In this document: in pieces, positions 29,801 through 40,800 of the stretch
Layout of the letters: every line of letters starts with the position of its first letter
How positions within the stretch are numbered: position 1 is the first letter of the stretch
Source of the DNA: Wolfiporia cocos
Taxonomy: Eukaryota; Basidiomycota; Agaricomycetes; Polyporales; Phaeolaceae
Reading direction: 5' to 3'
Assembly (NCBI GenBank): GCA_029448655.1
Contig: JACCLO010000074.1
Span: 1-43,445, forward strand
Length of the DNA: 43,445 bases
Position numbers and translations under genes: made by a program
Notes under the pieces: generated by a model
The model's database searches: none
Told to the model about the DNA's origin: nothing
What the model saw: only the letters and a program-made list of their open reading frames with translations

Positions 29801-31837
29801 TTCTCACAGTGCTCGGTCGATTTTGTCACCGACCTGCCAAGAGTCGGAAAATATGACTCCATGATGGTGATTGTCGACCATGGCCTATCCAAGGCCATCT
29901 CTCTCACCCCATGCGACAAAACAATCACGAGCGAAGGGGCCGCAGAAATATTCCATCGAAAGATATACTCACAATACGGCATTCCCCGAAAGATCATTTC
30001 AGACAGGGGACCACAGTTCGCATCGAAACTGTTCAAGGAATTATGCAAGCTGCAGGGAACGGAATCTGCGATGAGTACGGCGTACCATCCACAGACCGAC
30101 GGACAAACGGAAAGGATGAATCAACAAATCGAAGTGTACCTTCGTATCTATTGCATGAACGACCCTTTCCAATGGGTACAACGACTACCCGACGTCGAAT
30201 TTGCGCACAACACCAAGCGAACCGAAAACTGACCTGCGCCCCTTGAAATAATCTTGGGTTATATTCCAAGGGGATTCCCAGACTACGACAGGGTAGGAAA
30301 CGTCCTGGCAGCAGTTGACAGGATCAAAAAGATCAAAGAGGCGCGAAAGATGGCATTCATCGCGCACGAACTAGCTCAGAAAAGAATGGCGGGACGTTTC
30401 CTCCGAGAATTACCGAAGCTCGAGAAAGGAGACAAGGTTTGGCTCGACGCAAAGAACCTAACCATCCCCTACGAATCTAACAAGCTAGCACCAAAAAGGG
30501 AAGGACCCTTCACCATCACAGAAAAGATGGGACCCACGACATACCGGCTGCAGTTACCGGCGAACTGGAAAATTCATCCGGTATTCCATGCTGCCTTACT
30601 AAAACCATTCAAAGAAACAAGGGTGCACGGACCCAATTACCTACGGCCGCCACCTGATATCATCAAGGGACAGGAGGAATACGAAGTCGAAGCCATCTTG
30701 GCTGACAGATGGAAAGGAAAGAAGCATCAATACTTCGTCAAGTGGAAAGGCTATGCCACAGCCGACAATTCATGGGAAGACGAGGCGAACTTGGAGCACT
30801 CCAAGGAGCTGATAAAAGACTACCACAGGACGAGAGTCAGGACAACCCCGACACTCGAAAACAGGACAGTAATAGTATGTCGACGACTCGCCACCAGCTC
30901 CCCCGCCGAACCACGACCCCCGGCGATGCAGATCGTCGAGAAGGCCGACCGCGAGGTACGCCACCAAGAAGGTACTCCCCCCAGCATCTGCAGAGTAGAC
31001 ACGCCCTCCTCTGGTACAGGGCCGAGGGACCTTTTGCTGGCCGAGCCGATGGCTGGTCGGCCCTCTTCGACATCGCGCAGGACCTCACACACGTCTACAG
31101 CTCGTACCAGAACATCACCGAGGACCTTGTCCGAATGGAGGGGCAGATCAGAGCGCAGAGAGAGGGACTCGAATTACTCACCAACAGACTTATCGACAGA
31201 TTGGCCGCCACCACGACGGCCCGACTACGACACGCGCTCAACGACTTCGAGGATCGCGAGCACGTTACTCCCGGTCGACCCGAATACACACCACGACCCG
31301 CCTGCTTTTTCACCCCCGACGAACGACGCCGAGTTGCAAGGCCGTTTGATTTTATGGAGGGCGATAGAGTATTATTTCCACTGCCTACCAAGACTCAGAG
31401 AGCCCGCCGAACAGGAGTTAGAGACCCGACGCCACGTATTCCTGGTATGGGAGGCAACGGGAGACGTGAACCACCTGCACGCCCGACGAGCCCTAGGGCT
31501 ACCCCAGAACGACAGCGAAGAGCGAATAGCACGCCGCCTATTCGACGATCTCCATCGGTGCAGAGCATTACCCGCGAGGAGTTCGAGCGAGGTGCGAGGG
31601 AGCACGAACGAGACACCGCCTCCTTACCCACATGGGCGCAACGGAACCTCCACCGCGCCGCTCACCACTGGAGATACCGACACAACGAATATCTCAGAGA
31701 TATCCCTTTTCCTACGGGTACCAGCAAGGCCCTCGCCTGAACAACCCTGTCGGCAGTGCGGATCCGCTAGCCACTGGATCCTCGACTGCCCCGACTATAT
31801 TTGCAGAGCTTGTGGGCTCAATCAACCAGGTCATTGA
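26841..31837 (+). CDS. Pol polyprotein of the plus gypsy (one in-frame TGA)
   Basis: Numbering from the ATG at 26930: protease DSGA at about 14-17 with ILGYGWL near 90; dUTPase about 135-268 with all motifs (AAGYDLYAAE, GRSG, GIIDSDYRGDVG, GMRIAQIIFE, GEKGFGST); RT about 370-600 with YMDD at 529-532; RNase H from about 675 with ETDAS; integrase HHCC finger and core (CSVDFVTD, IISDRGPQFAS, DGQTERMNQ). A TGA at 30230-30232 (KRTEN-stop-PAPLEI) lies just after the core. The same frame continues with GPFTITEKMGPTTYRL and a chromodomain (YEVEAILADRW...YFVKWKGYATADNSWE), then about 330 residues ending in a Cys/His cluster (CRQCGSASHWILDC...CRACG). The stop is followed by C, a leaky context, so readthrough or a fresh mutation is possible. 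Confidence 0.92.
30877..31740 (+). CDS. Overlapping third ORF of the plus gypsy
   Basis: A 287-codon frame, +2 relative to pol, starts with ATG at 30877 and runs entirely over the pol C-terminal extension. It has an Arg-rich start (RREGRPRGTPPRR), a helical segment with regular hydrophobics (LTHVYSSYQNITEDLVRMEG, LELLTNRLIDRLA) and a basic middle. The pol frame is also open here with its own Cys/His cluster, so one of the two may be an accident of GC-rich composition. No known family. A third short frame (31632-31982) covers the 3' end. Confidence 0.4.
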   Translation: MSTTRHQLPRRTTTPGDADRREGRPRGTPPRRYSPQHLQSRHALLWYRAEGPFAGRADGWSALFDIAQDLTHVYSSYQNITEDLVRMEGQIRAQREGLELLTNRLIDRLAATTTARLRHALNDFEDREHVTPGRPEYTPRPACFFTPDERRRVARPFDFMEGDRVLFPLPTKTQRARRTGVRDPTPRIPGMGGNGRREPPARPTSPRATPERQRRANSTPPIRRSPSVQSITREEFERGAREHERDTASLPTWAQRNLHRAAHHWRYRHNEYLRDIPFPTGTSKALA

Positions 31838-31980
31838 CAGAATGAATGCCGCCAACACTTCGTATGGCGAACTCCTACGACCCCGTCCCTCAGCGGGAAC
31901 GGCGACATCTACAATGAACAGGACGCCGAGGCACTCTGAAGAGAGGAACTTGGAAAATTCGTCGAGGCCGACGAATGCCT

Positions 31981-31993
31981 AGGGAGGGGCTGA
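31981..31993 (+). promoter_or_regulatory. Polypurine tract of the plus gypsy
   Basis: AGGGAGGGGCTGA directly before TGTTACGG of the 3' LTR. It differs from the GAAGNGGGGGTAA tract of the other elements. Confidence 0.8.
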
Positions 31994-32700
31994 TGTTACG
32001 GTTATTTTAATTTTTCGAATATCGACAGAACTCACCACCGGGCGAATACGATACAGGGACTTGTTGCGCAACCAACCCCCTGGCTACTCGTGACTCTACT
32101 GGGCGCATCCCCAGTTGTATTAGCATGTAGGGCGCGTTTCACCTTTGGCAGATCCAACTCTGCCACCGTTTCACCTTCATCGTTTATTAGCTTATAGATG
32201 GTGTTCAACCACCATCATCCCTATCTATCGTTTCGGATACATCACTACATACTTATCAAACGTTTGATACTATAGCGTAGATAGTAGCGGTGGCATCTGG
32301 GATGGACTTGACCCCTAAAACCCAGCGTAGTATAAAAGCTCATGTACTTATTGTCAAGGCTCTTCAGCTCGACCTTGTTGTATAAACAAGAAGTCTTATA
32401 CTTGTTCTCAAACGTAGGAAACTACGCTCAGTATTTCTCACTCGAGCAACCGAACGACTAAGTCCTCGAAGTGCACACTGACTTCTCGGACTTAGGCGAG
32501 TCTTATATTCTATTCGACTCGCACCTGAACAGATTATATCCTCTAACGCGTATTGGATATTATACGATCTCCTAGGAACTTCACCTAGGACTTGAAGGCA
32601 TCTAACGAGCATTTGCCTTGCATACGGCTATACGCCCACGTGCAGAAGAACGATCTATATTCGCGACTCGAATATACGAACGGGTGTTCGACCCGTAACA
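31994..32700 (+). repeat. 3' LTR of the plus gypsy
   Basis: It matches 24251-24958 except for four substitutions and one missing G. It is followed by TSD GGGAG, then by the resumed host frame. Confidence 0.95.
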
Positions 32701-32705
32701 GGGAG

Positions 32706-32972
32706 GGGCTGCTGATCTACTGGTGTCTGCTGCCTGAGAATTGGCACCTGACTCAGGGGGATTCTAACAGTACTCCTCCCTCATCGTGGTGCAAGAGGAA
32801 AGGGTCTGCATGCAACTATACGTTGAGTCTCACACTGCATGGGCAAGCACGCGGAGATGACGCTGACAGCTCTTCCATGGCCGTTGAGGACTCTGGTGCG
32901 ACGGATGTGTCGGCCGAGCGGACGGGTGCGGACCAAGTCAAACGCATCATTATCAAGGAGCAGTATTGCTAG
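32706..32972 (+). pseudogene. Host ORF, 3' part, after the gypsy element
   Basis: The frame GLLIYWCLLPENWHLTQG continues to a Ser/Asp-rich acidic end (DDADSSSMAVEDSG) and KRIIIKEQYC-stop. It joins in frame to 24211-24250 and 22152-22453 once the two insertions are removed. Unrecognised. Confidence 0.5.
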
Positions 32973-33124
32973 ACTGTCATGAGCATGTCACGACCATGTG
33001 CCATAATAGCTTAAGTACTGAGACCCACCGATGCCAACAGAGTTGGCATTGTGCCCTTTTGGTGCAATGGTTATTGCATTACGGCTGGAGAATTGTATTG
33101 GGTCCACACCAGCACGTGATATAG

Positions 33125-33367
33125 ACCAAATGCATCAATGAAATCGTTCACTACATCAAGATCAATGCCTACCTCGAGAAGCACAATATCCCCCACTATG
33201 CTTTGGCTAAGATGCTGTACGGCGAGGACCTGGGGGAGACGTCCATTTTCCACGTCACCATATCTGCAACAGCCAAGTATATTAAGAATGGACCGCAGAA
33301 TGAGCGAAGCCACATGCAAATCGTTCTCGACATTGTCAGAGAGCCAACATATCCATACAATATATGA
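33125..33367 (+). pseudogene. Coding-like exon or fragment, unrecognised
   Basis: The plus frame INEIVHYIKINAYLEKHNIP continues with ALAKMLYGEDLGETSIFHVT and ends TYPYNI-stop, about 77 residues of good coding composition. It lies about 150 bases beyond the end of the split host ORF and may be another exon of it. No start codon or splice sites could be fixed. Confidence 0.4.
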
Positions 33368-33959
33368 GGAATCATCAACCTGTGGTGACCCGTTAAAACC
33401 ATGCTTAGAGACATGTGAGCTGGGGTCATGCAATCCATACCGCTGACCACTGTGGCATATTGCTCGAGATTGTATTTGCATCGTGATACACAAGTTGCAA
33501 TCATATGACTGCTCGGATCTCAAGCCGGTGTATACCGCCTTTCGATGCAGCACACAGCGTCAGATTTCAATGTGCAATATTACAATCTGGCCTTGCAGCT
33601 TGTTGCACCATCGAACATCTGCAAGTGTTGCTGCCCATATAATCACGACAAAGGTACATAATTCAAAACAGGTGCAAGGGAGTCATACATGTCTAATGCA
33701 AAAAAAGGAAAGCACGGACCACCGCCAGTGTCTGGATTTAATTTAACTGGGCTGTGGCTGATCTGATGCCTCCGTATGCGACTTCAGACTGTCTGCATGG
33801 TGTCCAGCGCGCAACAATGCATCGCTTGCAAATCACCGAAACCATGATCAGCCGTAGTATTTTTGGTTGTATGCATTGCTGGTATAGTCACATCGAGAAT
33901 GGAAACTACATACAAATGTAGCGAGAGAAGGAGGAGTGAAGCATTCTTTGAAACAACGA
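33368..33959. other. Intergenic stretch
   Basis: Only short frames on both strands without domains. It holds the 3' side of the kinase gene. Nothing else was recognised. Confidence 0.35.
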
Positions 33960-36626
33960 TCAGACATGGGTTTCTCGTGGCCACCACGAATCAAGCAGTT
34001 CGCGGTCATCCTCAGCTTCAATTGGACCACAGGGCCGACCAGGCCAACCGATGGACTCGTTGCGCATCGCAGGGTAGAATACCTGACTGGCTTTGCCCGC
34101 CCAATCAAAGTCGACAACCTTGATCTCCGCTTTTTCTTCGTCAACGATCCGCGCCATGATATTGCTCGACCTAAGGTCGCCGTGTACGAAGCCCTTTTTC
34201 TTGAGCAATTTCAGAACATTCTCCAATGATTCCCGTATAGCCTTACGGCACAGAGGGGTTAAATCACGTAAGAGGTCGTGTAAGCGCTTCCAATCCCCAT
34301 CCAAGTGGTCCATGATGTAGGCAACAGGAGCACCTTCCAAGCAGACACACCCATGGAGGGTAGGCACGAGGCCTTCCTTCGCCAGAAGTCGATGTATGTC
34401 TTCGCCATAGGAACCGCTGACAAGCTTGACAACCACAGGTGTCTGCTCCGGCAACTTCTCCCGTGCAGAGGTCGTCGACAACGTTGCTGTGAACAGCACT
34501 CGGTTGTTGAGATCGACGACAAGAGGCTTCTTGAATGTGAGGGTCCCAGTGCTTGGTTTGTCGGCAGCGGTGTCGGCAGCGGTGTCGGCATACAGCGTGC
34601 AGGATGAGTAGATTTGAGGGGTGCCACAAGGGAATGAGGGTGGTTCAGCGGTTGATGAAGCCAGCCTGTAGGACGACATTAACCTGATCCCACAGTGGCA
34701 TTATTGTGTTGGGCAACGTACTCCTTCAGCTCCTCTACTCCTTTAGCGAGCGCATACAGCAACCGTGCGAGCTGATTCTGTCGCTCTTTGGTGACGTCTG
34801 GTAGCATACAATACATTGCACTTAGTGGTTCCACTATGTAATCCTCTCCATCATAAAAACCGCCCTGCATGGACAGATGGGGTCCTGTGTGATAATCATA
34901 AGGGCGCCCAAGAACATGTATGTTTGGTTCAAAGTACATACCCAACAAGCATGGGAGAAACATTGGTGCACCCGCCTTCATGCACATCGAAGAGTTTTGA
35001 CCACAATCGAGTAGTCGTGCGCCACTTGCATGTAGACGTCATAGCCAGTTTCTGTCACAGATTTGGGACATGCCACTATTTTTCCCGTATTTTTACCTAT
35101 TTATCTGGTATTTCTACAACCTTGTAGACATTTACGCTGCTAAGCGCCCGTCTACACGTACACGCAACCAAACAACACGTACACAACGCGGTATACGTCC
35201 ACTTGTCATAACAACACGTACATAACACGCTTGTACGCGTCAATGACTCAGCGGACTAACCTCCGGTGTCACGCGCCTTACTCATATCCCGATACCGGGC
35301 TATGTCAGTACAATTGGATAAGCGGCCCGCTCGTTATCACATGCCAATGACCTTACGATTACTCATATCCCGATCCCGGAATATAATAATCACATGCATG
35401 GCTTACTAACGTAGCTACAGCCACTTCCACAACATGGACCTACGGTCCAAACAAACGATCTTACTGGTGCGGCCATTACCGGCGCACATGGTCTATGGTA
35501 GTTTACGACTAAACCATATTAGTTATGTCTGCGCACAGACCACCTTCATGTTTGGCTCCCTTACCGGTAACCAAACAAAACATGTATATAAGTAGGGCTA
35601 TCACTGCGGATAAGCCTTAGATTTGTTCTCTGCATTCGCACAGTTACATACCATCTCTGCTTGCGCCCACTAGCCTCCTCACCAACCTTCTGCAACATCT
35701 TCAAGTCGTCTATAAGGTTATAGTGTGAGTCCCACAGTCTAGTCTGTGTCAGTTTCGCCCGCCTCACGCTTGTCCTCACGCAGGCAAACTGGGAAGATCT
35801 CCTCCTCGTCCATGAACAACGTTGCATCCGGTTTGCATACGGCACGGTCGAGTTTGGGAAAAAATTTGTGGTTGAGCCTAAAGTTAGGGAGCAGTCCTTG
35901 AACACATTCGTTAAATTTCGCTGTGCGTGCGTTCTCATCGTCGAACGGGTTTCCCATCTCGTTGCACAATAAGGCGGCAGCACGGATGGAGGCAACCGCG
36001 ATAGGGTCATCGGTGGCTGAAGAAAGGTCTGTGCCAAGTCGAATTCGGAAAAGACGAAAGACATCGTGGAGCGTGCATATCGGCACACCGCTCTTTTCAA
36101 CGGGACGCATACATAAGATGGCTGCGCGGGTTCTTTGTACGTCTGCCCACACGTCCGTCTTGGCAAATTCTGATGGTGCAGGGAGGGAGTTGAGCAGTAC
36201 CCTGAAATAAAAGGCAAGGTTCGCATATTGTGTATTCAAATCATTCAGTTGTAACTCTTTTGAGTGCATGTCAGCTTGGGACTAGGGACGTCAGGAATAG
36301 ATAGCAAGCCTACTTGCCATATCTGGGTAATCATCTGGGATGTTGATATGTACTTCCAAGTACTGCATTTCACCCAACTCCTTCTCTCCAGGAGCAGAAG
36401 CTGCACTGACCACAAGTCCCATAATACTCATAGCGAGCTTAGCACCAACTGTACCAAGACCCTCCTCCTGCAGAAGCGGCAATATCTCTTTTTTTACATG
36501 TTCAATCAAGCGGTTGACCTTTTTGGCTGCCTCCTCGACTAAGCTCTTTAGAGTTTTGTATTGAGGACGCGGCTTCTTGCGTGGTGATGATGGGGTGTCA
36601 CTGGGACGTTTCAAACCCGATGACAT
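33960..36626 (-). pseudogene. REase-like plus protein kinase (FunK1/CR-effector type), split by a solo LTR
   Basis: Exon 1 (36626-36314) begins MSSGLKRPSDTPSSPRKKPR, an NLS-like basic start. A 57-nt GT..AG intron (36313-36257) keeps frame into exon 2. Exon 2 carries a PD-(D/E)xK signature: KPDATLFMDEEE, then CLREDK. Directly after this, at GE|T, the gene is cut by the LTR at 35053-35751. The frame resumes at 35052 (TGYDVYMQVAHDYSIVVKT), hits a frame change near 34985, continues to 34679, and enters the kinase after a probable intron. The kinase part has VVVK (Lys), AKEG (Glu), HGDLRSSNI (catalytic loop) and VVDFDWAG (DFG equivalent). REase-kinase fusions are known among Crinkler/CR-type effectors and fungal FunK1 proteins; family placement is by motif only. 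As it stands the gene is disrupted. Confidence 0.75.
35053..35751 (+). repeat. Solo LTR with TSD GTTTC in the kinase gene
   Basis: It starts TGTCACAGATTTGGG and ends GTGAGTCCCACAG...CTGTGTCA. GTTTC is duplicated at 35048-35052 and 35752-35756. TATATAAG lies near 35585. It is in the same family as the fragment at 18329-18709. Confidence 0.93.
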
Positions 36627-37875
36627 GACACCGTGCTTGGGCTTGGGAGGGGGAGGGCTGTGGTGGTGGCAGTCAATAGGAGAGATGCGAGTCTACCTAT
36701 CAGTAAGCAAGAGTCACCACGCTGCACTGGACGGCAACCAGTGCTCCGGTGACCATATATGCATGGTGTCCAGGGTCCCATGCTGACAAACCAGTGTGCC
36801 GACTCGCGGCATCGGTGGCGCTGGGCGTTTACGATCCATATTAATCCCTTCCAATTCACGGCAAGCTAGTACGCGATCACGAAGTCGACTCACTCGCACT
36901 CAGAGTGAGAAGTCCGTTCATCTCGCGATCCCCGTCACCCAAATGCATCTGCACTAGCGAGGCACTTGTTCGCAAGGCACAGTGAGACACCACGCCCGTT
37001 CATCTCGCAATGATCGTCTAGGCTCGTGAACCCTTCGTGAATGGTGCACCTAGCAAGTCCCCTTCACGCTTTCATGTGTGCTGCGCACAGGCACCATTCT
37101 GATGCAGTTCCAGCCCACATAATGGCGGAGGTCGATAGCAAATCGGCTCACCAATGCGTGCTTTGATGCGTGCACAGCTGTGCTCATAGCCGATTTTATT
37201 GAGAAGTAAACCTAATCTTTCCGTGCCAAGAGACCCGCCGCAATGCCGTGAAACAATGTCTCAGGCTGTCGCCGTCATTGGATATAAACTTATGTTACGG
37301 GTGTCAGAGAGCGTGTTCGGCAATGATGGAAGAAGTAACCATTCAACGAGAGTGTGGAAAATGGAAGATAGTGTGGCGCGCGGGATGGGAAGAGAAGGGT
37401 GCCACACCGGCGAGGAGTGGCCGCGCCCCAACAGTGGTCGAGATGAGCCCGATGGATGCATAACACAAGGTGCTCTGTATCGAGACGGTATGAACAAAGG
37501 AAGCTGGGTAGCGAGGTGTCACGGCGAATACTTTAGCTTCCTCATGCTGCGTTGGAATGCTAGGTGGTTTTGCACGGGGTTATTGGCATACCATTGTTAG
37601 AACAACAAGTTATTTGAGTATCGAATGCCGGATGACGGTAGTTAGGTGAGAGTTACATGCATTGCACATATCACCTTCCGCTTGCAATGGTCATGTAAAC
37701 TAACACTATCCCTTCTGAGGCGTGCGTGGACCGATCGCTTGTATACAGCTGTGTCTTGTTTCCTGTTTCATGCTACAGCTGCATGTGATGATCAACATGC
37801 AATGATTTGTACTAGAGCGTTTGTGATATCGAGCGAACTCACCGCGTTCTCTACTATAACATGGTTGTATTCCTT
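36627..37875. other. Intergenic region between the kinase and axis-like genes
   Basis: About 1.25 kb. A 61-codon minus frame (36714-36899) and a 133-codon plus frame (37199-37600) lack domains and plausible context. GAGTGAGAAGTCCGTTCATC and CGCCCGTTCATCTCGCAATG near 36905-37010 show a locally repeated CCGTTCATCTCGC(A/G)AT motif. It probably holds the kinase promoter. Confidence 0.4.
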
Positions 37876-40800
37876 TCACTGTCTCAGGCTCGCGGGAATT
37901 TCCACTAGGACCACCGGCATCCTTCCAACGAGTGTTGTACGATCGATGCTCTTTATCGTCTCTTCTATTTTGCAGCATATCCCTTCATTTGCGCGAAGCA
38001 ACTCTTCCAAACTGTCAATGACAGCACGCCCAGAGGACGCATATTCGGCCTCGAGGTCGATAAGGCGGTTGAAGTGGGCGACACTGCAGTGGCCGTTCAC
38101 AGGGATCAGCAGGTCCGCAAGAATGCGAAGTATGTATGGGCAGTCAGCACACACCTATCCGCACGCATGTGCATAGGATCCTGCGCTGCCTCCCGGAGGA
38201 TTGCACTCCGATCAATGTGCACTTCTTCACGTACGCTGTCAAAGCGATCCGTGATCTTGCCGAAAATAGCCTGCGAGGGTCGAGCACATACTCAGCATAC
38301 CGCAATATCCTTAGCAGCTTCTACGGCACCTGATGCAACTCCCGCAGAACATCTTCGATGTCTTGGACATTTGCAGTGGCTTCCTTGCACCGCGAGCGGT
38401 TCCCAGCACCCGTTATATTTGTTTTCCGGAATGAGCCACGTTCACGTCGCCCTATGAAAGGCTCGTGTTCAATATCCTGCAGCAGCAGTCCCAGTGACAC
38501 TAACAACAAAAGTCAGAAGTGCGCCGTTGTATCTATGGATAAGTTTACCAGTAGCCCTCTCTCGCTTGTATGGGCTCAGCGATGTGGGCTGACTCCGAGA
38601 ACCAATCTCAAAGTTCAACTCCGGCAACGGTTCGCATTCTTCCACGACTGGCGCGAAGGTAACGGAATGTCTAGGATGGGTCTTTCTCGTGGAGACAGAG
38701 TCTCCTGCACAATCATCGACCTCAACAACCTTGCCAATTGGGGTAGATGTTACCTCCGTCAACTCAAAATCAGTTTGCTCAAGCTTTTCCGGAGAGGGAA
38801 TGACGAGAGGAGCAGGAGAATGTATACGATCGGATCTTGGTGTGGTATTCGTTCCGAGCATGGAATCTGCTATGGTCGCATGTATCGCCTTGTTGGCAAC
38901 TTCGGAGATGTCTGACATAGAATCTTCAGCGGTGGCTGGCTCCTCAGGCAGAGGCCCTGTATGAACATTACCAGATCCCGTCAAGAGGCTTTCAGATGCG
39001 GATGATGACATAGACTTCTTGGACAGAGATGTGCATCCCAAAGTATTCAGTGTAGGCTGTATGGTTTCTTCATGGTGAACACCAGGAACTCCGCTCGTAC
39101 TGTTGTCTACAGTCGCAGATCTGTGAGGGGCTTCAGAAGTGAGGTTGGCCCATGGCGCAATCTTTCTCTTTTTGCTTGTGGACTGTTTTAGTATTAGCGT
39201 ATGGCGTAGAAAGTGTCACGGTACACGCGCCTTAGCAATGTTGGTAGAACCTGACAATGGGTGAGCTTTCTCTTGCAAGGCAGGGTTCGACATTTCGACC
39301 CTCTGTAGTCCACGACCATGATATGGCTTTCTCATCAATCACGAGAACGCAAGAGAACAAACATACCCTTTTGTCCGTTGTCGAAGCACTGGCTGCGAGA
39401 GCAGGGACCACATGCTTTGCGTGTGTCTTGATTTTTACTTCCGATTGATTTTCCTTAGTCTCTTCGACAGGTTCGTCCTCGACGAACGTGTCAGATAGCT
39501 CATGCCTGTCACATAACGGATCGTCGTCCGAGGCTCCCTGGTAGATGATAGGGCCCGGCGGAGACGGTTTTGTCTTCCAGAGCTTTGCTTTATGAGGTCT
39601 ACCTTTGGTCGTGCTCGACTGAGGGGCTTTGCTTTCCAGGGCAGGCTTATTGTCGGCCTTCTTGCGACGAGCAAACAAAGCTGTGAGAGGAGACAACGTG
39701 TTCCGAGTAGACGAAAATGGATCGGATTCGGGTAGAGCACCATAGTCAATCATGTGGGAGCATGAGGTAGGAGAACATATTTTCTCCTTTTCGCCGTGAT
39801 ATCTGTTGGTTGCCCTAGTCGCCGCTGTAGAACGAGGCTGAAGCACCTGAGATTCCGTGCGCTCTGGAGGATCTGGTGTGCAAAGAGCGCTACGACCTGT
39901 CGGGGAAGTCTTGGATCGTTTATTGGCAACAGCGTCCTCTGCCAGCTTATCTGAGTTAGGACCGTCTTCGCTGCACTCAGTAGAATCTCGCTTTCTCTTG
40001 TAGGCCTTGGCGGCAACAGAGTTATTGGTCGACTTGCGGGTTTTCCCGGCAAGTCGGGATTCGGACGATTTGGCTGACCTAGTGGAGATTACTCTAGGGC
40101 CTTCCGACCGTTGCCTACGTTGAGGCGGGGCCAGCAGAACCGAGTCGACGTCAGATGGATCACATAGTTCCTCATCGCTTGCGCCAAAGGCTTCTCTTCG
40201 GACATTTTTCGAACGCATATGGGGCGTAGATTTCATAGACTGACGTTCGTCGATAGCAGAAGATCTCGAACTAGTCGCGTTATCAAGGTCTGATCCGCAG
40301 CTGAGTTCGTCACTGCTTTGGTTGGTATTGTAGACTAGCGGAAAGTTGACAGTGTTGATGAGCGCGGATGCTATGGATTGTGTGATACTCACATTGTTGG
40401 ACTTTCTCAATCCTCTAGTGAGTGGAGATCAGTCATGGAAGAATGCGATCAATTTAGCGCACCTCGGATTGGCTTAGTTGTTTCATCGGCTTGCCCTGGG
40501 TGTCAAAATCTAAAACCAGTGGCGACGTCGCTAGTGATAGCTTCGGTGGGAGTATCTCTCTATACTTCTGTCCCTGCATTACGATACCGTGTCAGCACTC
40601 GCAAACCAGATAGAAAGTATAAGCTACGCTTTCTTACTTGACCTCTGTCGCGCAACGCATTTGCGAATCTGTCCAGATCGCCGCTCGTAAGAGTAAACGT
40701 TACAACTGGGCCGCTTTCGTCTATGCCAGAGGTTATCGGTTCTCCTCCGAGAATAGGAGGACTGCACATGACAATTTGCACCTGCGCGCCGACCCTCTCC

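Larger units (their letters stand above)
24251..32700 (+). mobile_element. Young Ty3/gypsy chromodomain element with dUTPase, TSD GGGAG
   Basis: The LTRs are 24251-24958 (708 bp) and 31994-32700 (707 bp), with TGTTACGG...CCGTAACA ends. GGGAG is duplicated at 24246-24250 and 32701-32705. By eye the LTRs differ by four substitutions and one 1-bp indel, so insertion was recent. Order: self-primed PBS, gag, protease, dUTPase, RT, RNase H, integrase, GPY/F, chromodomain, a long C-terminal extension overlapped by another open frame, polypurine tract. One in-frame TGA interrupts pol in the integrase region. LTR ends and polypurine tract differ from the TGTCACA family that dominates the window, so this is a separate lineage. 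Confidence 0.95.

Noticed and set aside
36714..36899. 61-codon minus ORF upstream of the kinase gene
   Set aside because: It lies in the likely promoter or 5' leader, with no recognisable feature.
37199..37600. 133-codon plus-strand ORF in the intergenic region
   Set aside because: No domain, mixed composition, and overlapping frames on the other strand; nothing supports it as a gene.
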